Assembly: GCF_001676155.1 (NCBI RefSeq)
Contig: NZ_LZEW01000030.1
Location: forward strand, 62,001-126,000
DNA: 64,000 nt
Source of the DNA: Morganella psychrotolerans
Lineage (GTDB): Bacteria; Pseudomonadota; Gammaproteobacteria; Enterobacterales; Enterobacteriaceae
Direction of reading: 5' to 3'
Positions 38,906 through 48,502 of this stretch are shown in pieces. Position 1 is the stretch's first letter. Each line of letters begins with the position of its first letter. The notes beneath the pieces were generated by a model. It made no database searches. It was not told the origin of the DNA and worked only from the letters and a program-made list of their open reading frames with translations. Position numbers and translations under genes: made by a program.

Positions 38906-38977
38906 TATACTCTTATTCATTCAAACTGCAGGTTCGTTGGCTACGCTCAGCCAGCATCCTGAATGACGTTGAGTATA
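38906..38977. repeat. Short ERIC-like element (72 bp)
   Basis: TATACTCTTATTCATTCAAA ... CTGAATGACGTTGAGTATA, with the central portion of the 127-base form deleted. Confidence 0.8.
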
Positions 38978-39531
38978 AGCGCGGGTATGACCGGAAATCG
39001 CCGGTCATACCACAACGCTGGTGCAACATGAGTACATTTTATTTTTACGCTGACACCTTCCGACAGAACCGGCGGGACTCTGTCATCGGTGAATAGTCGT
39101 TATTTATTTGCAGGAGGGATTTTAACGTCAGATATAAAAAAAGTGAGCGTGACGGAGATCGGGTTTATATCATATCAGTATTGCATGGGGTATGAATAAT
39201 AATGATGATGGCAGTGAAATAAAAAAATAAAATCATTCATAATAAATAAAAAAAACATATAAATTTCAATAAATTAATAGCATTTAAATTATCACCTTAT
39301 TTTGTGGTGAAAAGTAATGTAAATATAAAACCCTGAAGTGATAAAGGTAATATTAATATTATTTACCTTAATATAAACGGACTTATTTATATATCGATCA
39401 ACCTCTTTTTATATTATCCCGCCATACTTCAGAATGCATAGTGGATTGATTCTGTGGATTTGCCTTATTGCCGGTGGTTTTATCTGAGCCGGGTGTGGAC
39501 TACACTCTATTTACAGGATATTGATCAGGCT
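38978..39531. other. AT-rich spacer with hairpin, upstream of poxB
   Basis: Contains a perfect 11-bp stem GGTATGACCGG / CCGGTCATACC (38984-39011) without a U-run. Otherwise AT-rich with no gene seen. It should hold the poxB promoter. Confidence 0.45.
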
Positions 39532-39592
39532 TATACCCTTATTCATTCAAACTGCAGGTTCGTTGGCTGCATCTTGAATGATGTTGGGTATA
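39532..39592. repeat. Shortest symmetric ERIC-like element (61 bp)
   Basis: TATACCCTTATTCATTCAAA ... TTGAATGATGTTGGGTATA with only a few central bases, 54 bases upstream of poxB and hence probably within its leader or promoter. Confidence 0.8.
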
Positions 39593-39646
39593 TGTCACAC
39601 CATTTTCCGAATCAGATTTGATAACCAGTAAGAGGGAAGGTTTACG

Positions 39647-41368
39647 ATGAAGCAGACAGTCGCGGGTTATATCGCAAAAATGTTGGCGGATGCAGGAATC
39701 AACCGTATCTGGGGTGTCACAGGAGACTCGCTGAACGGGTTGAGTGACAGTTTACGCAAATTAGGCACGATTGAATGGATGGGAACACGGCATGAAGAGG
39801 TTGCGGCATTTGCCGCAGGTGCAGAAGCGCACCTGACCGGCAGGCTGGCAGTCTGTGCCGGTTCTTGTGGTCCCGGAAATCTCCATTTAATTAACGGGTT
39901 ATTTGATTGTCAGCGTAACCGCGTACCGGTACTGGCGATTGCGGCGCATATTCCTTCCGGTGAGATTGGCAGCCATTATTTCCAGGAAACTCATCCGCAG
40001 GAATTATTCCGTGAATGCAGTGTTTATTGTGAGCTGGTGTCAAACCCGGAGCAGATTCAGCAGGTTCTGGGAATTGCCATGCGCAAAGCCATTCTTGAGC
40101 GGGGTGTGGCAGTTGTGGTTATCCCGGGGGATGTGGCGTTAAAACCTGCGCCGGAATCTGCCCGTAATGTCTGGTATGAACCCTCTCTGCCATTGGTGAT
40201 GCCGCAGCGGGATGAACTGGTGAAGCTGGCGGATGCTCTCAATGGTGCGAAAAATATCACACTGATGTGTGGCGCGGGATGTGCCGGCGCACATGATGAA
40301 GTACTTAAACTGGCAGAAACACTGAAAGCCCCGGTGGTACATGCACTGCGGGGCAAAGAGTATCTGGAATACGATAATCCGTACAGTGTGGGAATGACCG
40401 GGCTTATCGGATTTTCGTCCGGTTACTATGCGATGGAAAATGCCGGTACTCTGGTGCTGCTCGGTACACATTTTCCGTATCGTGCCTTTTATCCGGCAAA
40501 AGCAAAAATTATTCAGGTGGATATCAACCCCGGCAGTCTCGGCGCGCACTGTGCTGTGGATATGGCTGTCATCGGGGATATCAAAGCTACTCTTAACGCG
40601 ATCCAGCCCCGGTTGCGGGCTAAAGAAGACCGTACGCATCTTGATAATGCCCTGAAGCACTATCAGACTGCCCGCAGTGACCTGGATGCGCTGGCAACAG
40701 CAAGCAAACGGGAGCTTATCCACCCGCAGTATCTGGCGAAAAAAATCAGCGAGCTGGCAAATGACGATACTGTCTTCACCTGTGATGTCGGTACGCCGAC
40801 TGTCTGGGCGGCACGTTATCTCACCATGAACGGGAAGCGACGGCTTATCGGCTCCTTTAATCACGGTTCGATGGCAAATGCGATGGCGCAGGCTATCGGC
40901 GCGCAGGCAATTGATCGCAAACGCCAGGTGGTAGCCATGTGTGGTGACGGCGGATTCAGTATGCTGATGGGCGATTTTATTTCGCTGGCACAAATGAAAC
41001 TGCCGGTGAAAATTGTCATCTTTAACAATAGTGTATTGGGTTTTGTCGCGATGGAGATGAAAGCAGGCGGTTATTTAACGGATGGCACTGATCTGCATAA
41101 TCCGGATTTTGCGGCTATGGCAAATGCAATGGGTATCAAAGGGATACGGGTTGAAGACAGTGAGTTACTGGATGATGCCCTGAAAACGGCATTTGCTCAT
41201 GATGGCCCGGTTCTGGTGGATGTGGTTACCGCTAAACAGGAGCTGGCGATGCCGCCGGACATTAAATTTGAACAGGCTAAAGGATTCAGTCTTTATATGC
41301 TGCGCGCGATTATTAACGGGCGGGGTGATGAGATTGTCGATTTGGCAAAAACCAACTGGTTGCGCTGA
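39647..41368 (+). CDS. poxB: Pyruvate dehydrogenase (quinone), PoxB
   Basis: Peripheral membrane ThDP/FAD enzyme oxidising pyruvate to acetate and CO2 with electron transfer to ubiquinone. It has 573 residues (E. coli 572). N-terminal [32 protein letters not shown], the catalytic Glu in [19 protein letters not shown], and the ThDP motif [32 protein letters not shown] are present. The C-terminal lipid-binding tail region ([28 protein letters not shown]) is intact. GAGGGAAGG precedes ATG. A monocistronic unit converging on alkA. Confidence 0.96.
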   Translation: MKQTVAGYIAKMLADAGINRIWGVTGDSLNGLSDSLRKLGTIEWMGTRHEEVAAFAAGAEAHLTGRLAVCAGSCGPGNLHLINGLFDCQRNRVPVLAIAAHIPSGEIGSHYFQETHPQELFRECSVYCELVSNPEQIQQVLGIAMRKAILERGVAVVVIPGDVALKPAPESARNVWYEPSLPLVMPQRDELVKLADALNGAKNITLMCGAGCAGAHDEVLKLAETLKAPVVHALRGKEYLEYDNPYSVGMTGLIGFSSGYYAMENAGTLVLLGTHFPYRAFYPAKAKIIQVDINPGSLGAHCAVDMAVIGDIKATLNAIQPRLRAKEDRTHLDNALKHYQTARSDLDALATASKRELIHPQYLAKKISELANDDTVFTCDVGTPTVWAARYLTMNGKRRLIGSFNHGSMANAMAQAIGAQAIDRKRQVVAMCGDGGFSMLMGDFISLAQMKLPVKIVIFNNSVLGFVAMEMKAGGYLTDGTDLHNPDFAAMANAMGIKGIRVEDSELLDDALKTAFAHDGPVLVDVVTAKQELAMPPDIKFEQAKGFSLYMLRAIINGRGDEIVDLAKTNWLR

Positions 41369-41381
41369 TACTATCTGAAGT

Positions 41382-41402
41382 TGCCGCAGTGTATCTGCGG
41401 CA
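41382..41402. terminator. Shared terminator between poxB and alkA
   Basis: TGCCGCAG ... CTGCGGCA hairpin in the 46-base gap between convergent genes, with weak flanking T/A runs. Confidence 0.6.
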
Positions 41403-41414
41403 CTTTAATGCCTG

Positions 41415-42323
41415 TTAATATCCGGCGGCAGATTCCAGCCGCCACAAATGTGCCGCCATCAATGCACGATGCGGGGCAAACTCTGCCAGCCATGCCTGTG
41501 TTTCATCCGCCGTCAGTTTCTCTTCCCGTTCAAGCAGGCGCTGTAAATTGCGCCGCACTGCCACATCACCATGCAGTGAGCCGTTCAGGTAATTAAATCC
41601 ACGCAACAGTGCATAGCTGACCGTCCAGGTGCCGATGCCTTTAATGGCCGTCAGTGACGCAGAAACCGCGTCTGCATTGTCCGGCGTGACCACATCCGGC
41701 AGCACCAGCTCACCGCTTTCCAACTGCCCACTCAGCGTCAGCAATGCATTGGCTTTGCCGACAGAAAAACCACAGCTGCGCAGTCCGTCAAAATCTGTTT
41801 TCAGGATATGCGCGGCATCCGGGTAGCACCACAGCCCGCCGGAATGGCGCAGATTGATATGCTGAATCAGGCGGCGGCGGATAGAGATCGCCGCATGAAC
41901 ACTGATTTGCTGCCCGATAATCGCCCAGTTAATCGCTTCAAATGGTGTGGCAGATTGATAGATGCGCAGCCCCTGCTGCCGGCGGATCAACTGCCCGACT
42001 TGCGGATGTTCCTGATACAGGGACTCAAATTCCTGTACCGGCTGTAATAATCCCAGCATATGACAGGCGAGATGGTGCAGTGCCGCTTCGTCGCCGGGCA
42101 GCGTCGGACCATCGGTATGCAATGTCACCCGTACCTGTCCGGTATCGGTTTCCAGTGTCAGCAGTGCAGGATGTCCGTGCAGGCAAACCCCTTTCATCAC
42201 CCGGTTCTCTGCGACCTGCTCTGCAACGTTATGCGTATCCCGTAAATGAAAAGCAAGGAAATCCGCTGTATGATAGTGGGATGGTAACAAAACTGTAATA
42301 ATTAATTTGTTGTTTTTACTCAC
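41415..42323 (-). CDS. alkA: DNA-3-methyladenine glycosylase II (AlkA family)
   Basis: Base-excision glycosylase removing alkylated purines, 302 residues. The HhH-GPD fold is visible: INWAIIGQQISVHAAISIRRRLIQHI, the hairpin LTAIKGIGTWTVSYALLRG and the catalytic Asp253 in SLHGDVAVRRNLQRLL. This is the AlkA-specific arrangement rather than the iron-sulfur MutY/Nth type. No Ada domain is fused. It is convergent with poxB. An AlkA-like stand-alone glycosylase is the best call, and the exact lesion range cannot be told. Confidence 0.88.
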   Translation of the reverse strand: MSKNNKLIITVLLPSHYHTADFLAFHLRDTHNVAEQVAENRVMKGVCLHGHPALLTLETDTGQVRVTLHTDGPTLPGDEAALHHLACHMLGLLQPVQEFESLYQEHPQVGQLIRRQQGLRIYQSATPFEAINWAIIGQQISVHAAISIRRRLIQHINLRHSGGLWCYPDAAHILKTDFDGLRSCGFSVGKANALLTLSGQLESGELVLPDVVTPDNADAVSASLTAIKGIGTWTVSYALLRGFNYLNGSLHGDVAVRRNLQRLLEREEKLTADETQAWLAEFAPHRALMAAHLWRLESAAGY

Positions 42324-42526
42324 ATTATTGTACCTTGTTGCGGAGCGGACAGAAAACCGGACCGGGTCTGTCTTATCAATTGTCAGTACCGGCTATGCAA
42401 AAATGTAAATTCATGTCGTGACAGGTGGATTATTCTGAGTGAATTCTGCTTACCAAATGTGATACTTATATGCATGAACAAATTAGTTTATTTTTAGCAT
42501 ATTCATTTTTTAAAGATACCTCACCA

Positions 42527-42639
42527 GTCCCTCCGGGACGAAATCAGAGGTTATTGTTGTAACAATGAATATAATTGACGCTCGAAGATCTCACGTTCCC
42601 CGGGGGGGAAAGCTTAGCGTTTAGTCCGAGATTGTTACA
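42527..42639 (+). ncRNA. Candidate structured leader upstream of DUF4026-like gene
   Basis: Small hairpin GTCCC-TCC-GGGAC (42527-42539), then three nested inverted repeats: TGTAACAAT / ATTGTTACA (42558-42566, 42631-42639), ACGCT / AGCGT (42578-42582, 42616-42620) and TTCCCC-GGG-GGGGAA (42596-42610). It ends 38 bases before the gene. No known riboswitch class is recognised. Confidence 0.4.
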
Positions 42640-42677
42640 GCACAGCAGCACAACCAGAGCGGATAAAGGCATTACCG

Positions 42678-44114
42678 ATGGATATAAAACAATATTACCT
42701 TGAGGTCGCTGAAGGTAAAGGAAAGAAGATGACGTCGGAGATTGTGACATTCTCTCCTTCGCGGCTGAACCTGGCTGAGCTAGAAGAGCGGTTAACATCA
42801 CAAACCTTTTTCACACAGGGTGATATTGAATACGGGGATGCCGATGAACACAGTTTTTACTATACGTGTCACTATGGTGATGAAGAATTATTGTTCCTGA
42901 TTTCGCTGGCGCCAAGGGCACCGGAACTGGAAATTAATCCTTATTATTCAACAGATACATTGTCGCCGGAATTACTCGCAGAAGTGAACCAGACTGAGCA
43001 GGATATCTATGTTGAATGTCTTTTAAAGAATGATGTGCTGCTCAGCTATCGCCATCAGCTTAAAATTGTGCAGATATTGGTTCCGGACTTACTGCTGGGG
43101 ATCGATATTTCCGCAGCCGGTCGCGGCTTTACCCGCGAGTGGCTCAATTTTCAGCTCGAAAATGATGTGCAACTGAATATTGAATCGCTGTACACCATTC
43201 ATGCGATTTATGACACTGAGAATACCCCGCCGACTATGTATTGGTTCCATACGCACGGATTACTGCGTTGCGGTATCCCGGAGGTGGAATTGCTGCTGCC
43301 GCATACGATTAATTCGTACTACGGTATTCCTGATCTACTGCGCAGTTTTGTCGGACAGAGCCTGAATGAGGGTAAAGTACTGTTTAATGAGCCGATACTG
43401 TGTGGTCAGACAGAGAAACAATTAGAGTACATTGTGGCGCTTCCTTATCAGGAAGGTATTCGTCAGGTGAATAAAGAAACCCCGATTGAGCAGTTGAAAT
43501 CACTGGAAGAGATTGATTACTCTCACGATAATATGCCTGAGAATGAATTTCTGGGGGATCGCAGCGATCGTGACGATCAGCATGATCATCCTTCCTGTAT
43601 GTTGTTCCGGACCAATGAGAGCACCCCGGTATTGCAAACCTTCTTCAAAGGTTTTGACGATGATGCGGCGATCATGTTTTACCGTCCGAATACTGAAACG
43701 TATGAGATGGCGACAAAAGCCCGGTTACGCTGGCACTACTTTGCTCAGATGTTTACCGAATACGGTCAGCCGGAAGTCAAAGAGAAAAAAGGTCTGCTGG
43801 CGGGATTTTTCAGTAAAAAAAACCGCGCAGAAGTGGAAGAAGAGGAAACACCACGGGCGTTTATGGTCAAATGCGGTATTCCATACGGAGATGCTGATGA
43901 CCTGGAGCATATGTGGTTTGTCCCGGAAAGTCTGGAAAATGATACCTTTACCGGTAAACTGATTAACCAGCCATTTTATGTGAAAGAAATGGAAGAGGGC
44001 GGAGTGTACCAACTGGATACCTCGATGCTGACTGACTGGAATATCTATTTCTCCGGCGATAAATACACACCGGATACTATTTATCAGCTTCTCAGCCCGC
44101 CACTGGTTCACTGA
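42678..44114 (+). CDS. DUF4026/DUF2314-domain-like protein of unknown function
   Basis: A 478-residue soluble, acidic protein with no signal peptide. The C-terminal part (about 400-478; DADDLEHMWFVPESLENDTFTGKLINQPFYVKEMEEGGVYQLDTSMLTDWNIYF) has the look of the DUF2314 domain, and the large N-terminal part resembles DUF4026 proteins (from memory, not searched). An in-frame A8 run near 43815 is intact here. ATG 42678 has AAAGG upstream, while ATG 42729 follows a better AAAGGAAAG and would give 461 residues. It is monocistronic with a candidate structured leader and a strong terminator. Function is unknown. Confidence 0.75.
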   Translation: MDIKQYYLEVAEGKGKKMTSEIVTFSPSRLNLAELEERLTSQTFFTQGDIEYGDADEHSFYYTCHYGDEELLFLISLAPRAPELEINPYYSTDTLSPELLAEVNQTEQDIYVECLLKNDVLLSYRHQLKIVQILVPDLLLGIDISAAGRGFTREWLNFQLENDVQLNIESLYTIHAIYDTENTPPTMYWFHTHGLLRCGIPEVELLLPHTINSYYGIPDLLRSFVGQSLNEGKVLFNEPILCGQTEKQLEYIVALPYQEGIRQVNKETPIEQLKSLEEIDYSHDNMPENEFLGDRSDRDDQHDHPSCMLFRTNESTPVLQTFFKGFDDDAAIMFYRPNTETYEMATKARLRWHYFAQMFTEYGQPEVKEKKGLLAGFFSKKNRAEVEEEETPRAFMVKCGIPYGDADDLEHMWFVPESLENDTFTGKLINQPFYVKEMEEGGVYQLDTSMLTDWNIYFSGDKYTPDTIYQLLSPPLVH

Positions 44115-44133
44115 GTTCTGTAAATTCTTACAT

Positions 44134-44158
44134 AAAGCGCTGAACAGCGCTTTTTTTT
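44134..44158 (+). terminator. Terminator after DUF4026-like gene
   Basis: AAAGCGCTG-AA-CAGCGCTTT stem running into U8. Confidence 0.92.
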
Positions 44159-44337
44159 GTGCCCGCTATTCTGTGCAGTAAACCACGTTATTAATACATA
44201 CTGAATTATGTTATTGCTGCTTTTTTTTCTGTTCTGTTTATAATCGAAATTGTGACTGACCAGCACCGCAATATGTGCTCAGGAAGCATGAGCGTTGTAT
44301 ATTATCTGTCCGGTATTAACTGCCGGGGGAGTATGTT

Positions 44338-44970
44338 ATGCCTGATTTAACATCGTTGCTGGCGTTTGCGTTGGTCGCACTGGGAATGGTATTAACGCCC
44401 GGTCCCAATATGATTTATCTGATCTCCCGTTCACTCTGTCAGGGAAAGAAGGCCGGATATGTTTCGCTCGCCGGTGTCGGGCTGGCGTTTATTTTTTATA
44501 TGCTCAGTGCCGCATTCGGGATCACCGCGCTGTTTTTTGCAGTTCCTTATGCCTATGACGCATTGCGTATTGCCGGGGCATTATACCTTTTGTATCTTGC
44601 CTGGCAGGCAGTGAAACCGGGCGGACGCTCTGCTTTTTCTGTGCGCGACCTGCCGGCAGATAAACCCAAAAAACTGTTTACCATGGGGTTTCTGACCAGC
44701 CTGGCAAACCCGAAAGTGGCGGTGTTATACCTTTCTCTGCTGCCGCAGTTTATTGTACCGGGACACGGCAGTGTGCTGACGCAGTCTCTGATCTTCGGCA
44801 GCATGCAGATGCTCATCAGTATTGCAGGCAATGCATTGATCATTTTTACGGCGGGAACAGTTGCCGGATTTATGACCGGTCGCCCGCTATGGCAGGTGGT
44901 ACAACGCTGGCTGATGGGAACCGTGCTTGCCGGTCTGGCGGTGAAAATGGCGCTGGAATCCAGGCGGTAA
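44338..44970 (+). CDS. LysE/RhtB-family amino acid exporter
   Basis: A 210-residue inner membrane protein with six hydrophobic segments, of the LysE/RhtB/LeuE exporter family. The hallmark N-terminal LVALGMVLTPGPNMIYLISRSLCQGKKAGYVSLAGVGLAFIFYM is present, as is GFLTSLANPKVAVLYLSLLPQF in the second half. It probably exports neutral or basic amino acids; the substrate is not predictable. It stands alone, converging on glpD with a hairpin between. Confidence 0.9.
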   Translation: MPDLTSLLAFALVALGMVLTPGPNMIYLISRSLCQGKKAGYVSLAGVGLAFIFYMLSAAFGITALFFAVPYAYDALRIAGALYLLYLAWQAVKPGGRSAFSVRDLPADKPKKLFTMGFLTSLANPKVAVLYLSLLPQFIVPGHGSVLTQSLIFGSMQMLISIAGNALIIFTAGTVAGFMTGRPLWQVVQRWLMGTVLAGLAVKMALESRR

Positions 44971-44977
44971 TCAATAA

Positions 44978-45005
44978 GCAGACCGGCATGATTTTCCCGG
45001 TCTGC
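44978..45005. terminator. Hairpin between exporter gene and glpD
   Basis: GCAGACCGG / CCGGTCTGC 9-bp stem in the gap between convergent genes. Flanking U-runs are weak. Confidence 0.55.
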
Positions 45006-45046
45006 GTTATTCCGAACAGTACGGATTGCTTTTAACGCTGCTTTTT

Positions 45047-46534
45047 TTAAAGCTGATTGCTTTCCAGCCACTGTGCAACCTGCTGCTGCTCATCAACACT
45101 GAGCCACATTCCCAGCTTGGTTCTGCGCCACAGTGCATCTTCTGCACTGACTACCCACTCATTTTTTACCAGATAGCGTAACTCGGCTTCATACAGATTG
45201 TGACCAAATAGCTGCCCGAGGTCGCTCAGTGACTGCGCGCCATCAAGAATTTTTGCCGTCTGACTGCCGTATGTGCGGGCAAAGCGCAGCGCCAGCCCGT
45301 TAGGTAGCCAGGGATAGGTTTCACTCAGTACCCGTGCATATTCATCCCGTGAATGACCATTGAGTTCACCGCCGGTCAGAACTGCCTGCTTTGTCCATGC
45401 TTTTCCGGCCTGCGGATAATAGGCGGCAAGTTTATCCAGCGCATGTTCACCCAGTTTGCGGTATGTGGTAAGTTTCCCGCCAAACACGGACAGCAGAGGT
45501 GCCTGCCCGTTTTCGTCATGCAGATCCAGGGTGTAATCCCGGGTAATCGCCTGCGGAGAATCGGATTCATCGTCACACAGCGGGCGCACACCGGAATAGC
45601 TCCAGCGCACATCATCGCGGCTCAGGGTCTTCTTAAAGTGGTCGTTATAAACATCCAGCAAATAATTAATTTCTGTATCATCAATTTTTACATCAGCAGG
45701 ATCGCCATGGTATTCCACATCGGTCGTGCCGATAATTGAAAACTCATCCATCCAGGGGATCACAAACACGATGCGGTGATCTTCATTTTGCAGAATATAG
45801 GCCTGCGGCTCGTCATGAGCGCGCGGAACGACAATATGGCTGCCTTTGATGAGACGGATGCCGTAAGGTGATTTCAGGTGCAGCCCGTCATCAAAGAGCG
45901 CTTTCACCCACGGACCGGCGGCATTAACTAATCCTTTTGCCTGCCAGTGCAATTTTTCACCGGTCAGTGTATTTTCAGCTTCTACCTGCCAGAGCCCGTT
46001 TTCGCGCCATGCACGGGTGACTTTTGTCCGGGTGCGGACTTCGCCGCCCTTGCGCACAATTTCCTGTGCGTTAAGCACCACCAGGCGTGCATCATCGACC
46101 CAGCAATCCGAGTATTCGAAGCCTTTTTTGAATTCCGGTTTCAGCGGGGATGCACTGTTGAACGTCAGTCCGCGACTGCCGGGCAGAGTTGTGCGTTTAC
46201 CCAGGTGGTCGTAAAGGAATAATCCTGCGCGGATCATCCAGGCCGGGCGCAGATGTGGCTGATGCGGCAGGCGAAAGCGCATCGGGAATGCAATGTGCGG
46301 TGCCATTTTTAACAGAACTTCGCGCTCAGCCAGTGCTTCACTTACTAAACGAAATTCATAATGTTCGAGATAGCGCAGCCCGCCGTGGATCAGTTTTGAG
46401 CTGGCGGATGAGGTGGCACAGGCCAGATCCCGCGCTTCCAGCATAAGCACAGAAAGCCCGCGCCCTGCGGCATCAGCAGCAATACCTGCTCCGTTTATTC
46501 CGCCCCCGATGACGATTAAATCTTTGGTTTCCAT
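45047..46534 (-). CDS. glpD: Aerobic glycerol-3-phosphate dehydrogenase
   Basis: Membrane-bound FAD enzyme oxidising sn-glycerol-3-phosphate to dihydroxyacetone phosphate with electrons to ubiquinone. It has 495 residues (501 in E. coli). FAD-binding METKDLIVIGGGINGAGIAADAAGRGLSVLMLEARDLACATSSASSKLIHGGLRYLEHYEF is at the N-terminus, and GVRPLCDDESDSPQAITRDY and LSVFGGKLTTYRKLGEHALDKL follow. ATG 46534 has AGGGAG before it; the longer frame from 46585 would read through the operator. It lies downstream of glpR on the same strand rather than divergent as in E. coli. Confidence 0.96.
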   Translation of the reverse strand: METKDLIVIGGGINGAGIAADAAGRGLSVLMLEARDLACATSSASSKLIHGGLRYLEHYEFRLVSEALAEREVLLKMAPHIAFPMRFRLPHQPHLRPAWMIRAGLFLYDHLGKRTTLPGSRGLTFNSASPLKPEFKKGFEYSDCWVDDARLVVLNAQEIVRKGGEVRTRTKVTRAWRENGLWQVEAENTLTGEKLHWQAKGLVNAAGPWVKALFDDGLHLKSPYGIRLIKGSHIVVPRAHDEPQAYILQNEDHRIVFVIPWMDEFSIIGTTDVEYHGDPADVKIDDTEINYLLDVYNDHFKKTLSRDDVRWSYSGVRPLCDDESDSPQAITRDYTLDLHDENGQAPLLSVFGGKLTTYRKLGEHALDKLAAYYPQAGKAWTKQAVLTGGELNGHSRDEYARVLSETYPWLPNGLALRFARTYGSQTAKILDGAQSLSDLGQLFGHNLYEAELRYLVKNEWVVSAEDALWRRTKLGMWLSVDEQQQVAQWLESNQL

Positions 46535-46566
46535 CCTGACTCCCTTGATGCGCGCATTCATTCTTT

Positions 46567-46586
46567 TATGTTCGTTATCGCTCATA
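46567..46586 (-). promoter_or_regulatory. GlpR operator at glpD
   Basis: TATGTTCGTTATCGCTCATA closely fits the GlpR palindrome (ATGTTCG-WTAW-CGAACAT). It ends about 30 bases upstream of the glpD start. Confidence 0.7.
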
Positions 46587-46766
46587 ATAGTTCAATGTGA
46601 TCGATAATCCAACATTTTGTACATAAAAAAAACGTTTCCCGTGACAAGGGTAACAATTCATTATCATATCCATACTAAAAGTAATGATATTAAGTGTCAG
46701 AGCAGCAACGGGAAACAGCGGGAAATAACGGGAAGGAGAAAGAAACAGAAGATAAAGACATAGCGA

Positions 46767-46791
46767 CCGCGTCACAGGTGCTGTGACGCGG
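46767..46791 (-). terminator. Hairpin after glpR
   Basis: CCGCGTCACAG-GTG-CTGTGACGCGG, an 11-bp perfect stem 13 bases past the glpR stop, with only a weak U-rich tail. Confidence 0.6.
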
Positions 46792-46804
46792 CAGGAAGAC
46801 AGAC

Positions 46805-47566
46805 TCAGCCGCAGACGTCGAGCTGGACGTTTTGCTCATCGAGTATTTTGATAATGCTGTCCGGCGGGCGTTTATCTGTGAACAGACAGTCGATAAGCCC
46901 CATATTGCCGAGGTTTACCATTGCGTTGCGACCAAACTTGGAGTGGTCGGTGACAAGCATGACACAGCGGGAATTTTCGATAATTGCGCGTTTAGTGCGC
47001 ACTTCGTGATAATCAAACTCCAGAAGTGAGCCGTCAGTATCGATGCCGCTTATCCCGAGGATACCGAAATCCAGACGGAACTGAGAGATAAAATCGAGTG
47101 TGGCTTCGCCGACAATACCACCATCCCGTGAGCGGACTTCGCCGCCGGCGAGGATCAGCCGGAAATCCTCTTTTGCCATCAGCAGTGTGGCGACATTCAG
47201 ATTATTGGTGACGATGCGCAGGTTTTTATGGTTCAGTAATTCGTGAGCCACGGCTTCCGGTGTGGTGCCGATATCAATAAACAGTGTTGCACCATCAGGG
47301 ATCTGTGAGGCGACGCGGCGGGCAATGCGGCGCTTTTCATCAGACCACATGCTTTTGCGCTCATGATACGCGGCATTAACTGAGCTGGATGGCTGAGCGG
47401 CACCACCGTGGTGGCGGTGAATTTTATTCAGCTCTGCCAATTCATTGAGATCACGCCGGATAGTTTGCGGGCTGACATTAAAGAACTCTACCAGCTCTTC
47501 TGTGCTGACATAGCCCTGTTTATTGACTAATTCAACGATAGCATCATGGCGCTGTGTTTGTTTCAC
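46805..47566 (-). CDS. glpR: Glycerol-3-phosphate regulon repressor
   Basis: DeoR-family repressor that senses glycerol-3-phosphate and represses glp genes, 253 residues. The N-terminal HTH reads MKQTQRHDAIVELVNKQGYVSTEELVEFFNVSPQTIRRDLNELAELNKIHRHHGGAAQPSS. The sugar-phosphate sensor domain has IPDGATLFIDIGTTPEAVAHEL and NLNVATLL. It follows glpG and precedes glpD on the minus strand. The likely operator at 46567 supports control of the adjacent glpD. Confidence 0.96.
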   Translation of the reverse strand: MKQTQRHDAIVELVNKQGYVSTEELVEFFNVSPQTIRRDLNELAELNKIHRHHGGAAQPSSSVNAAYHERKSMWSDEKRRIARRVASQIPDGATLFIDIGTTPEAVAHELLNHKNLRIVTNNLNVATLLMAKEDFRLILAGGEVRSRDGGIVGEATLDFISQFRLDFGILGISGIDTDGSLLEFDYHEVRTKRAIIENSRCVMLVTDHSKFGRNAMVNLGNMGLIDCLFTDKRPPDSIIKILDEQNVQLDVCG

Positions 47567-47642
47567 AAAATCCCCCGGTCAGGTCAATATCGCCGCACAG
47601 GTGCGGCGCGAATGGAGCAGCAGATCATTATTACATTATTAT

Positions 47643-48476
47643 TCAGGCCGCCGGACGGCGGTTATCCCACACGGCCATCAGCAGGCCGATAGCCAGCCCG
47701 GAGGCGTGTGCCATATTGGCAATCGGCATTGTACCAAATAAATCAAAATAACCGATAACCAACCATAATACGGAGAAAGCCATCATAGCGCCGGGCAGGT
47801 AAATGCCTGCGGACGGGTTGCGCATGCCTGTGTACCAGACATAGGCTATCAGTGCGAAGACCACACCGGACAGCCCGCCGAATGAGGGACCGCTGAACAG
47901 TGACTGCGCCCAGCAACTGAACAGAGCGGAAACGAGGGTAATGACAAACAGCCGCCCGCTGCCCATCTGTTTTTCCACCTGACCCGCAAGATACCACCAC
48001 AGGGCAAGGTTCATTAAAATATGTGTCAGGGAAAAATGCAGAAATACCGGACTTACCCAGCGCCAGAGTTCGCCCTGCTGACCGGCATCCGGCCATGCCA
48101 GATAATCCATTACCGTGTCAGTACCGCTTATCTGCATCCACAGATAAACAAGGGCACACAGCACAGTAATAGTGATGGTCAGCGGACCTGCGGGGGTTAT
48201 CAGGTTTTTGGCGGAGTAAGACGCGGGGTAGCGAAACGGGGAATCTGTTTCGCCGGACGCCCAACTGGCAGCGAGATAGCGTTTGTTCATCGGGTCACGC
48301 ATGAAGCTCTCTAATTCTGCCTGTGTTTCAGTCAGTTTGTTTTCGTCGTCCAGCCATAATTCGACACCACTCCCTTCACGGGTTGCACGCATGACGAGCT
48401 GAATATCGCGGGATGCCATGTAATCAATAAATGACTGAGCTATCCGCGGGTTGGCAATGGTGATCAAATAAACCAT
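47643..48476 (-). CDS. glpG: Rhomboid intramembrane protease GlpG
   Basis: Intramembrane serine protease of the rhomboid family, 277 residues (276 in E. coli). A cytoplasmic N-terminal domain of about 90 residues is followed by six membrane segments. The catalytic dyad is Ser203 in FGGLSGVVFALIAYVW and His257 in IANMAHASGLAIG, and HILMNLALWW holds the oxyanion-side His/Asn. It lies 26 bases downstream of glpE and 76 upstream of glpR, as in the standard glpEGR operon. Confidence 0.96.
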   Translation of the reverse strand: MVYLITIANPRIAQSFIDYMASRDIQLVMRATREGSGVELWLDDENKLTETQAELESFMRDPMNKRYLAASWASGETDSPFRYPASYSAKNLITPAGPLTITITVLCALVYLWMQISGTDTVMDYLAWPDAGQQGELWRWVSPVFLHFSLTHILMNLALWWYLAGQVEKQMGSGRLFVITLVSALFSCWAQSLFSGPSFGGLSGVVFALIAYVWYTGMRNPSAGIYLPGAMMAFSVLWLVIGYFDLFGTMPIANMAHASGLAIGLLMAVWDNRRPAA

Positions 48477-48502
48477 ATAACTGTCCGTTTAACTGTTCGT
48501 TT

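Noticed and set aside
37265-39592. Mobile insertion sequence carrying the repeats
   Set aside because: No transposase frame or flanking long terminal repeats. The units match ERIC-type intergenic repeats in length and layout.
40139-40993. 284-codon minus-strand frame within poxB
   Set aside because: Antisense shadow of poxB with low-information residue content.
43812-43824. A8 run in the DUF4026-like gene as a seventh frameshift
   Set aside because: The frame stays open through it (SKKNRAE) to a normal end, so no lesion is present.
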